Made by a program: the position numbers and the translations under genes
From: Amoebophrya sp. A120
Lineage: Eukaryota > Sar > Dinophyceae > Syndiniales > Amoebophryaceae
Assembly: GCA_905178155.1 (NCBI GenBank)
Contig: CAJINV010000003.1
Span: 1,669,557-1,733,556, forward strand
Reading direction: 5' to 3'
Length of the DNA: 64,000 nt
In this document: piece after piece, positions 33,301 to 43,549 of the stretch
How the letters are laid out: every line of letters begins with the position of its first letter
Position numbering within the stretch: the first letter of the stretch is position 1
Notes under the pieces: model-generated
The model's input: the letters and a program-made list of their open reading frames with translations, nothing else
What the model was told of the DNA's origin: nothing
Databases searched by the model: none

Positions 33301-34852
33301 TTGTCTCGCCATCGACCGGGCGCACCGGCTGAAGCACTCCGGGGACCTGGGTGTGAGGAGCGAAAAACTTAGCTCGGCACAGTATCAATGAAAGGAATGC
33401 ATCATATATGAAAATGAATGCTAGAGCTAGTTTAGAAATAAATTTTCATCCGCCTGGGAGCAGGAGACTGCGATCACCAAAAGAAACCTATTCAACGTAT
33501 GACCTTCCGGTTTTTAGACTCAGCTTCAAATCAAAACCATTGTTGCGCTGTGGGCAATAAAAGATCATATTGTAGTAGTAGTGATTCCCAATCAGGAGTA
33601 TTCATAACATCAGTTCCACGAAATAAAAACGCATCTACCTCCAGTAGTTCTCCTGCCAAACGCGTTTTGCCGTCCCCGGCCGGGCTCAAGATTTGGCTGG
33701 AACGTGAGTTCCTGGACTTCACTCTCCTCGAGGAGGGACTTCGCCTTCTCTCGTATGCGGTTTCGCTGGTCGGCTTCGTGGTGAAGGCGTTCGAACATCT
33801 CCTCCGGCGATTCTTCGTACTCCACGGCAGATATCTGATTGCTGTTTTTCTGGATCCGCGTGTTGGGGCGAAACGTGCACTCCTTCATTTTTTCTTCCTC
33901 GAGCAGTTGCTTTGCCTTCCCCCGCGCCTCCAGCTTTCGTTTGTGCTGCAGGGCCCACATGGCTGCTCTGTCCTCCAGCCGCAGCTCGGCCTCCTGCCGT
34001 GACACCACGAGGGTTTGATTTCCCGCTTGGCTCGTCGGTATCGACGAACTTCCCGCGATGGCCGAGGCCCGCGACTGCGACTTCTTCGTCGAGTGAACTA
34101 CGGTGCTCGTCGTTCCTGGCGGCCTGAGTTTGCTCGTCATGGTACTGCTGCTGCTACTACTTGGTGCATTAGCATTCGGAGGAGCGCGCACGTACTGGCC
34201 TCCCCCCTTGTAAACGAGGTTTTCGTGCAGGGGATCTTGCCGGCTGGCAGCAGCCCCCGCCGCACCACTCCGAGGCTGGTGCAGCTTCGACATGCTACCC
34301 GTCGACGGGGTGGGTGCGTCGGGGAAGTTGGTTGCACCAGCTCCGATAGTATCCCGTGCAAAAGCATCGCATTCGTTTCGTATAAATGCAAGTCTTGCAT
34401 TACAAATCTTTTTCTGAAGGCAAATCCGCATTACAAATTTTCTTTCTCATGCTGAGGAAATTTGTGATGCATTTATACGAGAAGTACGATACTTTTGCAG
34501 TTCATAGGTAGATGAAGATCCCGTCGGTGCGAGCGGCTGAGAGGAATGTGGATTTGTTCCCCGCTCCTCGAGGAGTTGTCTGACCAAATCCTCCGTCTTG
34601 TCCCATCTCGCGCCCCACTCGGATTCCTGCTTCGCGGCCAAATCGTTTGTCTGCTCGTTCTGCCGTTTCTCCGACAGAAGCTCCTGCAAAAATATTGAAG
34701 ATTAAGATTATCAACATAGAGTTTCGAGCGTCTTGTATCACTTCTCGTTTGGTTTTCCCGAACGCTAAATCGAAAAATCAAATAGATGAAAAGGAAATCA
34801 TGATAAGATGAAACTCATCCAATACCTCAATCAATTTCTCGCGCGGGTCCAT
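30346..34852 (-). CDS. Coiled-coil protein with repeated T-F-x-P motif, 843 aa
   Basis: Eleven exons are inferred: 34852-34826, 34683-34507, 34344-33639, 33346-33130, 32883-32722, 32464-32339, 32151-32024, 31851-31227, 31068-30965, 30786-30678 and 30496-30346. Six junctions are normal GT-AG introns and four are introners. The protein is rich in Glu, Lys, Arg and Gln and should form coiled coils. A short motif recurs at least eight times at the end of helical stretches: CTFRPNTR, LTFQPNLE, ATFRPKLS, KFQPTISK, YTFQPKIN, YTFRPEVR, CTFKPKRG and YTFKPRTL. This pattern occurs in poorly described protist proteins; a cytoskeletal or flagellar role is only a guess. The start is an ATG in a 9-codon first exon. 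The C-terminal end was assembled entirely from splice logic and reads without a stop to TAG at 30346. Confidence 0.8.
31857..32023. mobile_element. Introner 5, family G, 167 bp
   Basis: The ends are TATCACAGG and TATCAAACA, each followed after a few bases by the palindromic core GTTAACGTTAACGG in inverse orientation. The duplication GCTGT is perfect (31852-31856, 32024-32028). Excision joins REQRQ to QMIAQEHL in frame. Confidence 0.9.
32470..32721. mobile_element. Introner 6, family A (second subtype), 252 bp
   Basis: The ends are TATCAAAAGTAAAAATGTCT and TATCAACTGTAAAAATGTCT. The duplication GCATC is perfect (32465-32469, 32722-32726). Excision joins PKTDA to IVEQSVFF in frame. The interior resembles introner 16 (TGCCAGACAAGCATGACAAA). 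Confidence 0.93.
32889..33129. mobile_element. Introner 7, family B, 241 bp
   Basis: The ends are TATGGCGTTCTCAGGTGTTA and TATGGCGTTCTCAACTGTTA. The flanks CTCTC (32884-32888) and CTCGC (33130-33134) differ at one base. Excision with a 5-bp register joins QRLVAS to GQDVDGE in frame, whereas a 3-bp register would not. Confidence 0.9.
34350..34506. mobile_element. Introner 8, family C, 157 bp
   Basis: Both ends have the form TAT, five bases, then GCAAAAGYATCG. The flanks GATAG (34345-34349) and GGTAG (34507-34511) differ at one base. Excision joins GSSST to GAGATNF in frame. The interior carries GCATTACAAA twice. Confidence 0.88.
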
Positions 34853-36318
34853 TTTTTTCTTGCTTGTCTTTCTGTCTAGGTAGTTCTTTGTCTGTTTCAA
34901 GAACAGTTTCACTTTCTGTGAGCGTCAAAAAACCGATGTGAGCTAGTACTTGCTACGATGCGGTCTTTTCAGATTCTATCTGCCAAACGCAAACCCTAGT
35001 GAGAGAAAAGCCGGTGTTTGTGCGTTTTTGCGATTTTAAAGGCAGTAATTGCAGACTGAAGGCGCCACATATTTACACTTAACAACTGAAAAACAGAAAA
35101 AGGAAAAGCGAAGAACGAAAGACGATCGAGGACTGTCATCTCTGTCGTATCATAACAACGGCTCTCGTCCGGATGTCAACTCTCTGCTCAAGTAAATTAA
35201 AAACAAAATCATGATTAGGATTACGGAAACAAGCATGGCAAAAATGACGAACGAAACATATGCCAGTGACAAATTTGATGAAGAAAGCAACACTCGAAAG
35301 CATTACCTCCGCTGTGCCTGTGGCTCTTGGCTCCACTGCAGGACAAAAAATGAAGCCCCGAGGGACCATCTGCGGGTGTTTATTTCCGATATTCATTGGC
35401 ATTCAAAAACAACCGTGGAAAGCTGCGTCTTTATGTCGTCAGAGATACTCTAACGGTCGTGAGTCCGCCTCCGGCTGGAATCATTGATTCCGGTTCATCT
35501 ACTAGAATTGTTCATTAGAGTGGCGAAACAAGTCGTGCATTGGAATAGCAATCGCATAAGCATCCCATACGTGCTCGTGGCATTTGGTCGTGACCGTGTG
35601 CGCGCCGTATGAAACCGAATCCGCGCAATAGTTTATTTGACCCGGTGATATAGTACCGCACGCATGGATCTTTATGTAGTTCGATCTGGACTTTTTACAT
35701 AGACTTTTGAATCTCTTGGAGACGTCGAGAAAGTGGTGTCAAAACTGACCGACACGCGAAGTTGCGTCATTGCAACAATGAATCTTCTTCTAAAAAATCT
35801 GTCCCACCTGGCCTACGGAGTAGGGCATAACATCCTCGAGATACTTATTTCTGGTTTTTAGTTTACAATATCAGTTGTATTTTCTATCATGCTATAGATA
35901 GTTTTATTTCAGTTTCACGAAAAAAACGCGAAGGACAAGGGGTAGTCTTAGACTACGTACAGGTCCTACTTCCCAGAACGTGATGCTTCTAAAAAATGGC
36001 GAAAGCAGCAACGAACTGAATCCGTAGACACACACGCGTACCATCCACCGCGTCGGCGTCCTCAGGATGATATCCATATCAATTTCACTAGATTTGTATC
36101 ATGTAACTGTAAGTAACAAGTATCATGTCACATCTTTGTCAATGCCGTAGGACACGACTTTCGATTGCTCATACTACGAAACGGAAACATTGAAACCAAA
36201 ACAAAAAGCAGCGTCATACTACTTCTCGACGAAAGAAACATATACAACCGCGTCGGAGCAACTTTATTCATGGGTGTTGAATGCGTGCGCGCGGACTTCC
36301 CGTCTTTCATCGCGTCGC
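34853..36318. other. Intergenic, nothing recognised
   Basis: 1.47 kb of AT-rich DNA between the coiled-coil gene start and the stop of the channel gene. Short ORFs only; no introner or repeat seen. Confidence 0.5.
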
Positions 36319-39300
36319 TTACTTTGGCGGGAGTTTTTTCATGCTCTCCTCCGCCTCATCCCCGTCTGTCGACGTTCGCGCCATGGTTTGTCCCAGCGCG
36401 TCAGGGGCCTGGGTACTCATCAGGAGGTCCGTACTAGCATCCGGATTCGTATTTCCCCCAGTACTAGGCCCTGCGCTCGAAGAGGACGTGTTCATTAAGG
36501 ACGGCCTGGTTGGTTCGTCATCCTCGGCGACGTGACGCTGCTGGGCGGAAAAGCGACTTCCTTTTGGTGCCGCTGGCGCTTCTGACTCCTGGGCAGCTGG
36601 TCTTGCGGGTTGAGAGCTGGTTGTAACTTCTGCTACAGCCGACGGCGCGGCTGCTTTACCCGCTGGTGGTGCAGCTGCCACGGCGGCGTCCTCTTGTATT
36701 CTTGTTTTCTTCTCCGCCGTTGCTGCTGCGGCCTTGGAAGCTGCAGCTGGCGCTGCAGTAGTAGTTCCTCCGCCGGAATTTCTAAGGGCCCCAGCAGGTG
36801 CGGCAGAAACTGAAGCTCGTGGATCCACCGCCTTGTCACCTCCTGCCTCTTTTTTCTCCACATCGGCCAAATCGCTCGTGCTTGACAGCCGGGCCTGTGA
36901 TGCTCTTCTCTCGAGCAGCTGCTTTGTGTGGAGCGGCTCGGTGTGGAAGAAGCTAATTGTGGAGTGCTTCTTCTTGAAGCTGCCGACCGGCTTCAGTGCG
37001 AGGTCATCCCGCACCTCTTTCACGGCGAAGTCGTAGTTTTGCAAGTACCCCTTGCCCACCGCGAAGGGCAGGATGATGGCGTCCCCGGGCGCGTCGGGAT
37101 GCCACGGCTCGGTTTTGTCCAGGTAGTGCTGTCGGAGCACAAAAATGGGGTTGCTGTTGAAGTAGTCCTTGTAGATGCCGCGCTCGATCTGCAAGGCGCG
37201 CAGTTCGCTGTAGCTTGCCCCCAGGTCCGTGCTCACGGTGTTCAGGGAGGAGCTCTCGGAGCTGGCGCTCGGCGCTTTGGGCTCTTCCGTCATCTCGCGC
37301 TGCTCGCGCTTCAAAATGCGCCCGACGAAAAACGAGTACACCGAGAAGTGCACGATGAAGAAGATCGTGAAGAGAACTGGATTTCGATTTGATTCGAAAC
37401 ATATGTTGCACGAACCCGAAACTACAAGCATTGACTTTCATCTATGACTATGCGTAGCAGGGCTAGGGGCTACGGCTAGAGTTATGTGGTACAAGGCAAC
37501 ATCAGAATTATGAAAAACAAAAACTCACGATATTACGCCATGGTTCTCGGATGTAAAGCGTCTTCACCCACTATGGCGTTCTCAAACGTTACATTCTCAA
37601 TTGTTACATGATTTGTCAACATGCAAAATGGCAATCAGAATCGACGCGATCAAGCTGCTTCGCATTACAAATTGTCGAAGAGCCCAACAGGCTGAGAACC
37701 TGCGCCAAACCTGTAATGCAAAAGGCGCAACTTCTTCCCCCCTTTCACTTTTCCCATTCTTGCATTACAAATTCATGCAACAGTTGAGAATGTAACGTTT
37801 GAGAACGCCATACCCACCAGATGGCGGCCATGAAACCAATCACGGCAGTCGGGAGGGTATAAAAGTGCACAACTCCCCCTCCCCCTCATTTGTATTGCAT
37901 GAACAGCAATACAAGCGTCAGCAAGATTACCGGTTTTGCATGACAATGTTGGCCAGGATTGTAGTGCTATTTGGGCTGCTAGAACTTGTCATGTTGGGCT
38001 GCTAGAACTTGTCATGCAAACAGTGCCATGAGGCAAGGCGTAAATTAGGCATTTTGCATGACAAATGAGGGGGAGGCGGAGTTGTGCGCTTTTATAGAAG
38101 GACCAATAGAACCAGAAATTGAGCGTGACCAAGGAAGTTTCCGCGTTGCAACAGGTTTGCCCCCGCAGGATTCGCAAGTAGTCGATGCAGTAAATTAAGG
38201 CGATCGCGAACGCAATCGCGAGGAAAATGTAGTAGTTGTAGATGGAAGCCATCCCTAACATCACCATCGTCGCGGTAAAAAAGTTCGCCATATCGACGTA
38301 CCTAGAGAAGTTGTGGGATTTAATTTGTTTGGGTGCCTATGTTCATAGGAAAGCAAAAAACTACTGCAACGCATGTAAAGTTTTCATTCACAACTGTGGG
38401 TGAGACACGACCAGATGAAACAAGTTGAACCATGCAGGACGCCCCAAGAGATAAGGTACATAAATCAGACGCACCTCCACACGGGATTCATTTCTGGCCC
38501 TTCGAGCGCTTTCTCAGCCAGCCAATGACTCATATCAGGTCGCGCACCAACGATGATGGCTCCGACGTACCTTTTTTCGAAAAACAGCAAAGCTATACTC
38601 TGGACGAGGGTACTAGCAGTTGTGGTCCAAGATGAAGAACTGCTATCTTCTCTTCAGTCCTTCATGATCATGAGACCATGAATAACTTTTCCACCGTTTC
38701 ATCTCTTCCATTGATGAGAAAAAAAGTCAAAAAAAGCTCTAGAAATCGGCTTTCAACAAGAACGTTACCTTGGCATTAGGGTGTCGAAAGCGGATTCTGC
38801 GAGGTACGGGATAATGAGGTACCCGGGCATAATCATCTCGTAGAACTGCTGTGCCAGCGCCACCGTGATTACCCTACCCTTGCCTTCCGCAGTCTCGTTC
38901 ATCTGCTGGGCCTGACTCATCGAGAGCACAATTAACAAATCCGTTGCCAGCACAAGCGCGCAGAAGAAGTAGCCTGATAAAGAGTAATGAGTGGAAGTAG
39001 CCCAAGCCCTGTCAGTTGTTCATCCGAATAGAGCACATTCATTGAGGAAAGCCGTGCACATGACCGTGGTTAGTTCTGTTCTGTTCAAAAACTACAAAAT
39101 GAGCAAAACAAAAAAAAACCAAAACCATCTGAAAAATGGCTACTTACCGTAATTGTACATTCGCTGGAATTTTTCGTGCTTGTACTTGTCGCACCAGTTC
39201 GGCACGACGGCTTCTACAATGAGGCAGATGAGCACAGTGCCTACCGCGATCGAGATGGAAAGAATTGTCTCTGCGATGTAGTCGCTCTCTGCGCCCGCTA

Positions 39301-42300
39301 CCATGAGGCCCGTCATAAAATCGTACGCCAGCGCGGCGTACATGGCAATGTAGACGATGAAGACGACCCACATGAGCACCCAGCCGATAATGATCGCGGT
39401 TTCGAGGTTCGTCTTCGTGAACGCCTCCCAGACGATCTCGTCCGGGGGGTAGGCCATCACACCGCAATTTACCTTCTGATCTCGCAGGATCAGCGGGTTT
39501 TGCTTCGTTCGCCGAATCACCGCGCCCGCGGCCGCGGGACTGTTGCATACGAGGTAAGCCGTGCCCTCGCACTTCACCTCCTCCAGTACCGGGGTGATCT
39601 CCTGCTCAACCTCAGTGGAGTGGTAGTTTTTGTGCGCTTGTTGTATCATTTTACATATGACAATGACTGTAGTGATTCTGAGTTGAGGGAATAGGGAGAG
39701 TGGAACAGGGGGAACGAATAGGGCAATAGGGAGAGCAATAGAAGTACACCTAATCCCCTACTCTCCCTAATCTCCCCATTCTCCCTGCTTTCCCTGTTCT
39801 CCCTATTCTCCCTGCCTTCCCTAATCTCCCTGTTCTCCCTGCTCTCCCTATGCTCTCCCTATGCTCTCCCTATGCTCTCCCTATGCTCTCCCTATGCTCT
39901 CCCTATGCTCTCCCTATGCTCTCCCTATGCTCTCCCTAGGCTCTCCCTATGCTCTCCCTATGCTCTCCCTATGCCCTCCCTATGCTCTCCCTATGCTCTC
40001 CCTACTCTCCCTTTTGCTTTTGTCCCTGTTCTCCTTGCCATCCCCATTCTCCCTGCCCTCCCCATTCTCCCTGCTCTCCCTATTCTGCCTGCCCTCCCTA
40101 TTCTCCCCGTCTCCCTATTCTCTCTTTCTCTCCCTATTCCCTATCCTATTCCCCTGGATGGTGCTTTCCGTGGTGCCTCTTCAACGGCAACATGGAGTCC
40201 CGGCATCAACGTCGCGCAATCATACGAACATGATCTATTTAGCGCCGAAACGCTTTGCACCTGTACGCACTTACGTAGTTATTCAAATCATTTACCTCTG
40301 CTGCCCTGGCGAGGGTGTCTCGTTTGTTGACCAGTCCCCCTGCGGGGGTGCAAAGGAGCAGCAGTGGGTCCAAGATGCTAATGAAGATCGAACAGGCTTT
40401 TGCACAACAACCCGCGTCGTCGCCGACGTCGGCGGAGTGGTCGTCGAGAACCTCGTTGGCCTCCGCGTAAACGTCGTCGTTGGCCTGGATGACGAACTCG
40501 CAGGCCTCCTGGACGAGGTCCGCATTTTCCTCGAAGTCGTACGCGATGGACACACCCACCAGGTCTTCTTTCTTTGCCACACAATCGTAGGCCTCCACCC
40601 CATCATGCCCCTTTGTGGGAAGCTTGGTAGTCAGCGCTGTTGGTAGAAGTAGTTGTATAAAGAGAAAAATGCAGCTACAGCTACTGCAACTGCTAGTTGG
40701 CGACCACTCTGTCTTCTTTCAAAAAAGGGAGAAGTCAACACACGTGGCTATGTGTATTTCACATAACTGCCAGTTCTTATGTAGATAGGACTTTGTTTCG
40801 TGGTGTCGCAAGAATGTTAATAGGCCTAGAAAACGCGGTCGCGCTTCAAAATTCCAATGAAGAAAAATCATACCGTCTAGCACCTCTTGGGGCTCGGTGA
40901 CGTCCTCAGGAACATTTGTCAAAACGACACAGTAGGTGGATACGCTGGTCTGTGAGGACCGTATGCGCGAGGAAATTCGCTGCGTGCGCGCGGCAGACCA
41001 GACGCCCAGCGCGCAGGTGAGAATGTACTGGATGAGTACCACCCACCGCATGCGTTCCTCGTAGGCCTGGTGCGCCGCGCGGGTGTCGTCGTTGTGCCAC
41101 TGCGTGACCATCACACGCCACATGGACACCACCACGGCTTTGCGGCACGTTTTCCCATCCACCTCGTTGTCGTGGTACTGCCACGCCCAGTAATTCATGC
41201 CGGCGAACAAGAGCGACATGAAAAAAAGCATCGACGTGGTGTCGAAGTAGCACTTGTAGTCGAAGCCGGCGATGTCCTCTGTGTGGACATTGGTTCCCGG
41301 GCAGGGGTACCGCGCGTACTCGAGCGTTCCCGGCTCCCGTGGGGGTGCGGGCAGCGCCCCGTGGATGGCGCCGGCCATCTGCTTGTGGTCGATGGCGCGC
41401 AGGAGCCCCCGGGTGTTGTCCTCCACACGTATTATGCCGATCCAAATCAGCAGGATGAACCCGAGGACGAAGGCCACCACGATGGAGATCTTCACAATGA
41501 TCCAAAACTGCCCCGTCGTCTTGATGCACTCTTTCCCGTCCTCGCTTAGCTCGAATTGACCTGTAGGTAGTTGCGGCGCAATGAAACAAACAGTAACCAG
41601 AATTTGCAGCAGAGACGCAAAGCTGAGTGACGATGAGCTGTGCAACATACAAGAAAAAAAAAAAAGATTTTTACATCAAAAAAATTTCGTCCGTAGTTTA
41701 TTGTCAACACCTAAGAACGTGGAAACGCACTCTTTGCATTTCCCTTCTTTTTCGCACGTCTTGCAGGCGGGGACGCGGTCCTCTTTGTCGTGGCCACAGG
41801 GAATTTCGCAGACTTTCTGCCCTTCGTGATTGGTGGTGGGGAATGTGTACAAGCTGGAGTAGTTCTTGCAGCCAACATCCAGGAGGCACACCTTCGGACA
41901 CGTCGGCCCCCCAGCCATCGGGGTCTGGTAGGGACAAACCGAGGGACACCTGCAAAGAAAAAGAACCAAGATGCTACGGAGTCTTCATCGCATCGGCATC
42001 AAGCGAGTCGTGCTCGAAACCCAACAAAACGTCACCAGCACGAGAAATTTATACAACAACCGAAAGTTGTTTCAAAGAAAGAAAAAGAAACATGTATAGA
42101 TGCAGTACAAGACGTCGTGTTCGATATAATGCCAATTGTGGAAATCCTTGGCGTTGATGGTGCAATCAGCGGGGTATCCGGCTGTGCTGACGTTCCTACT
42201 TGCCGCGCCTGCCGGATTGTACTCATAGGCGGGCTTTGCGGAAGCCTTTTTCCAAGCATTCATATCGATATCCTTTGCGAACGAGACCACGCCGCCGGAG

Positions 42301-42821
42301 GCGTCGATTGAGGAGCTCTCTTGCAATATGGAAGCGGCGTGCTGGCCCTTCGGTGGGAGATCGTTGGCAAACCTGACTTTGTCACTGCGCTTCAGCTCTT
42401 CTTCCTTCGCGTCCACGATGGGTATCAAGTTTTGCGTTTCCTCGGGCGTCAACTTTCGCACGTCATGGACTTTATTTCCCCTCGTTCCGGAGGTAGTTTT
42501 ACTGGGCGTTACAGCGCTGGGCGGAGCTATCCGGTATGAAGCTGCGCTGAGCTTGTTCTTATTGGTTCGAAGCTCGTACCCGGCAGCACTATCGCCGGCA
42601 AGCCCGAGGAAAATGAAGGCGACCAAGAGCATCATCATCGGCGTGACCGAGACTTTGCCTTGATCTCCGCCTCGGATCTGCGCAGGCGCACCAAGAGGAA
42701 GAGCAACAGCAGCAGGCACTTGTTCGAGAATTCTCAGCATCTTTTTTGTATGTACCACAAGTGTCCGCTTCCGTAAGAAGTATCCAATCACGCTTGATGG
42801 ACGAGTCCTCGGCGTTGCCAT
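36319..42821 (-). CDS. OSCA/TMEM63-like (CSC1, DUF221) membrane channel, 1392 aa
   Basis: Eleven exons are inferred: 42821-42109, 41949-41711, 41560-40874, 40636-40261, 39677-39148, 38973-38769, 38570-38475, 38301-38097, 37852-37813, 37566-37537 and 37376-36319. They sum to a whole number of codons. Two junctions are introners; the others are GT-AG. After an N-terminal hydrophobic segment and a Cys-rich domain (CPKVCLLDVGCKNY, CKTCEKEGKCKEC) come helices, a cytosolic TYCVVLTNVPEDVTEPQE (the RRM-like loop start of this family), then YPPDEIVWEAF and a bundle of helices (WVLMWVVFIVYIAMYAALAY and following). The order and the P-x-x-I-x-W type sequence fit mechanosensitive cation channels of the OSCA/TMEM63 group. 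The Cys-rich insert and the Ala/Pro-rich C-terminal tail are not typical. An alternative start is the ATG at 42740. The last splice (37537 to 37376) is the least certain. Confidence 0.7.
37572..37812. mobile_element. Introner 9, family B, 241 bp
   Basis: The inverted ends are near perfect, TATGGCGTTCTCAAACGTTA on both strands. The duplication CCCAC is perfect (37567-37571, 37813-37817). Excision joins AAIWWV to KTLYIREPW in frame. It lies only 45 bp from introner 10. Confidence 0.95.
37858..38096. mobile_element. Introner 10, family D, 239 bp
   Basis: The ends are TATAAAAGTGCACAACTCCC and TATAAAAGCGCACAACTCCG, continuing into CCTCCCCCTCATTTGT. The flanks GAGGG and GAAGG differ at the middle base. 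Excision joins FWFYWSF to PTAVIGFM in frame. Confidence 0.9.
39745..40155. repeat. Pyrimidine minisatellite in a channel-gene intron
   Basis: The plus strand is almost pure pyrimidine. From about 39841 to 40010 the 11-bp unit CTCTCCCTATG repeats about 14 times with few variants. On either side are looser copies of CTCCCTRTTCTC type. It lies wholly inside the 583-bp intron between channel exons 4 and 5, so the transcript strand is purine-rich. It creates a spurious plus ORF of alternating LSLCSPYALPM. Confidence 0.93.
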
Positions 42822-43549
42822 GTCATTTTCGCAACATCAGCATGCATCTTTTCGATGCCCATCTTCTCTTCGTGGTGCGAAGATCACCTCTACCTCTTTC
42901 GGAGGCACTTTGCTCGTCCTGCCTACGTAGTTAGACTTCCTTTATGCAATCGACCTGCAGGGCACCAACTCCCTAGCAGTGATACAAAGACGGCGGCGGT
43001 TGTAGATGAGATCGCTACCTATCCCTTGTTAGTAGAGGATAGGACGCACGGTCGTCCGCCGCCCTGAAGATGATGCTCACTTCGCTCGGAAACAGGGAGA
43101 CAAAAAGAAACGGAAAGAATAGAAAACACCCAGCACCACTCTCTTCCTTGCTATCTCTACTGGTACCTTTTGTTTTTCCCCATCACACACCTCTCTAGTT
43201 CTGTTTCGTTGTGGTCAAGGTCCGAGACATACCAAGAGATACACGCACCAGGACAAACTTTTCGGCTATCGTACAGAAGATAACCATTGCTCGGCAAAGA
43301 AAGAAGAGAGAAGCTTGCACCATTCCGGGAATGCTTAATAAAAGCTTCACCTCTAGATCTAGAAGAAACACCCCGTTCTTGCGCGCGGGCGAGTCTGGGA
43401 TGGAAATTCGGGAGAAACGAAGATCGTCATGTGTAAATCAATCACAATCATGTTCATGCGTGGGCTTGCTGTGGTATGATAAAGAAACTGTCTTGTTCCA
43501 TGGCATGTGATGAAGCGCGTCATCTTCACAGATGAACCGTAGTATAGTC
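42822..43549. other. Intergenic, nothing recognised
   Basis: 728 bp between the channel gene start and the stop of the SNF2 gene. Short ORFs only. Confidence 0.5.

Noticed and set aside
39861-40646. Plus-strand ORF of 261 aa beginning with repeated LSLCSPYALPM
   Set aside because: It is the translation of the 11-bp minisatellite inside a channel-gene intron, and its second half is antisense to a channel exon.
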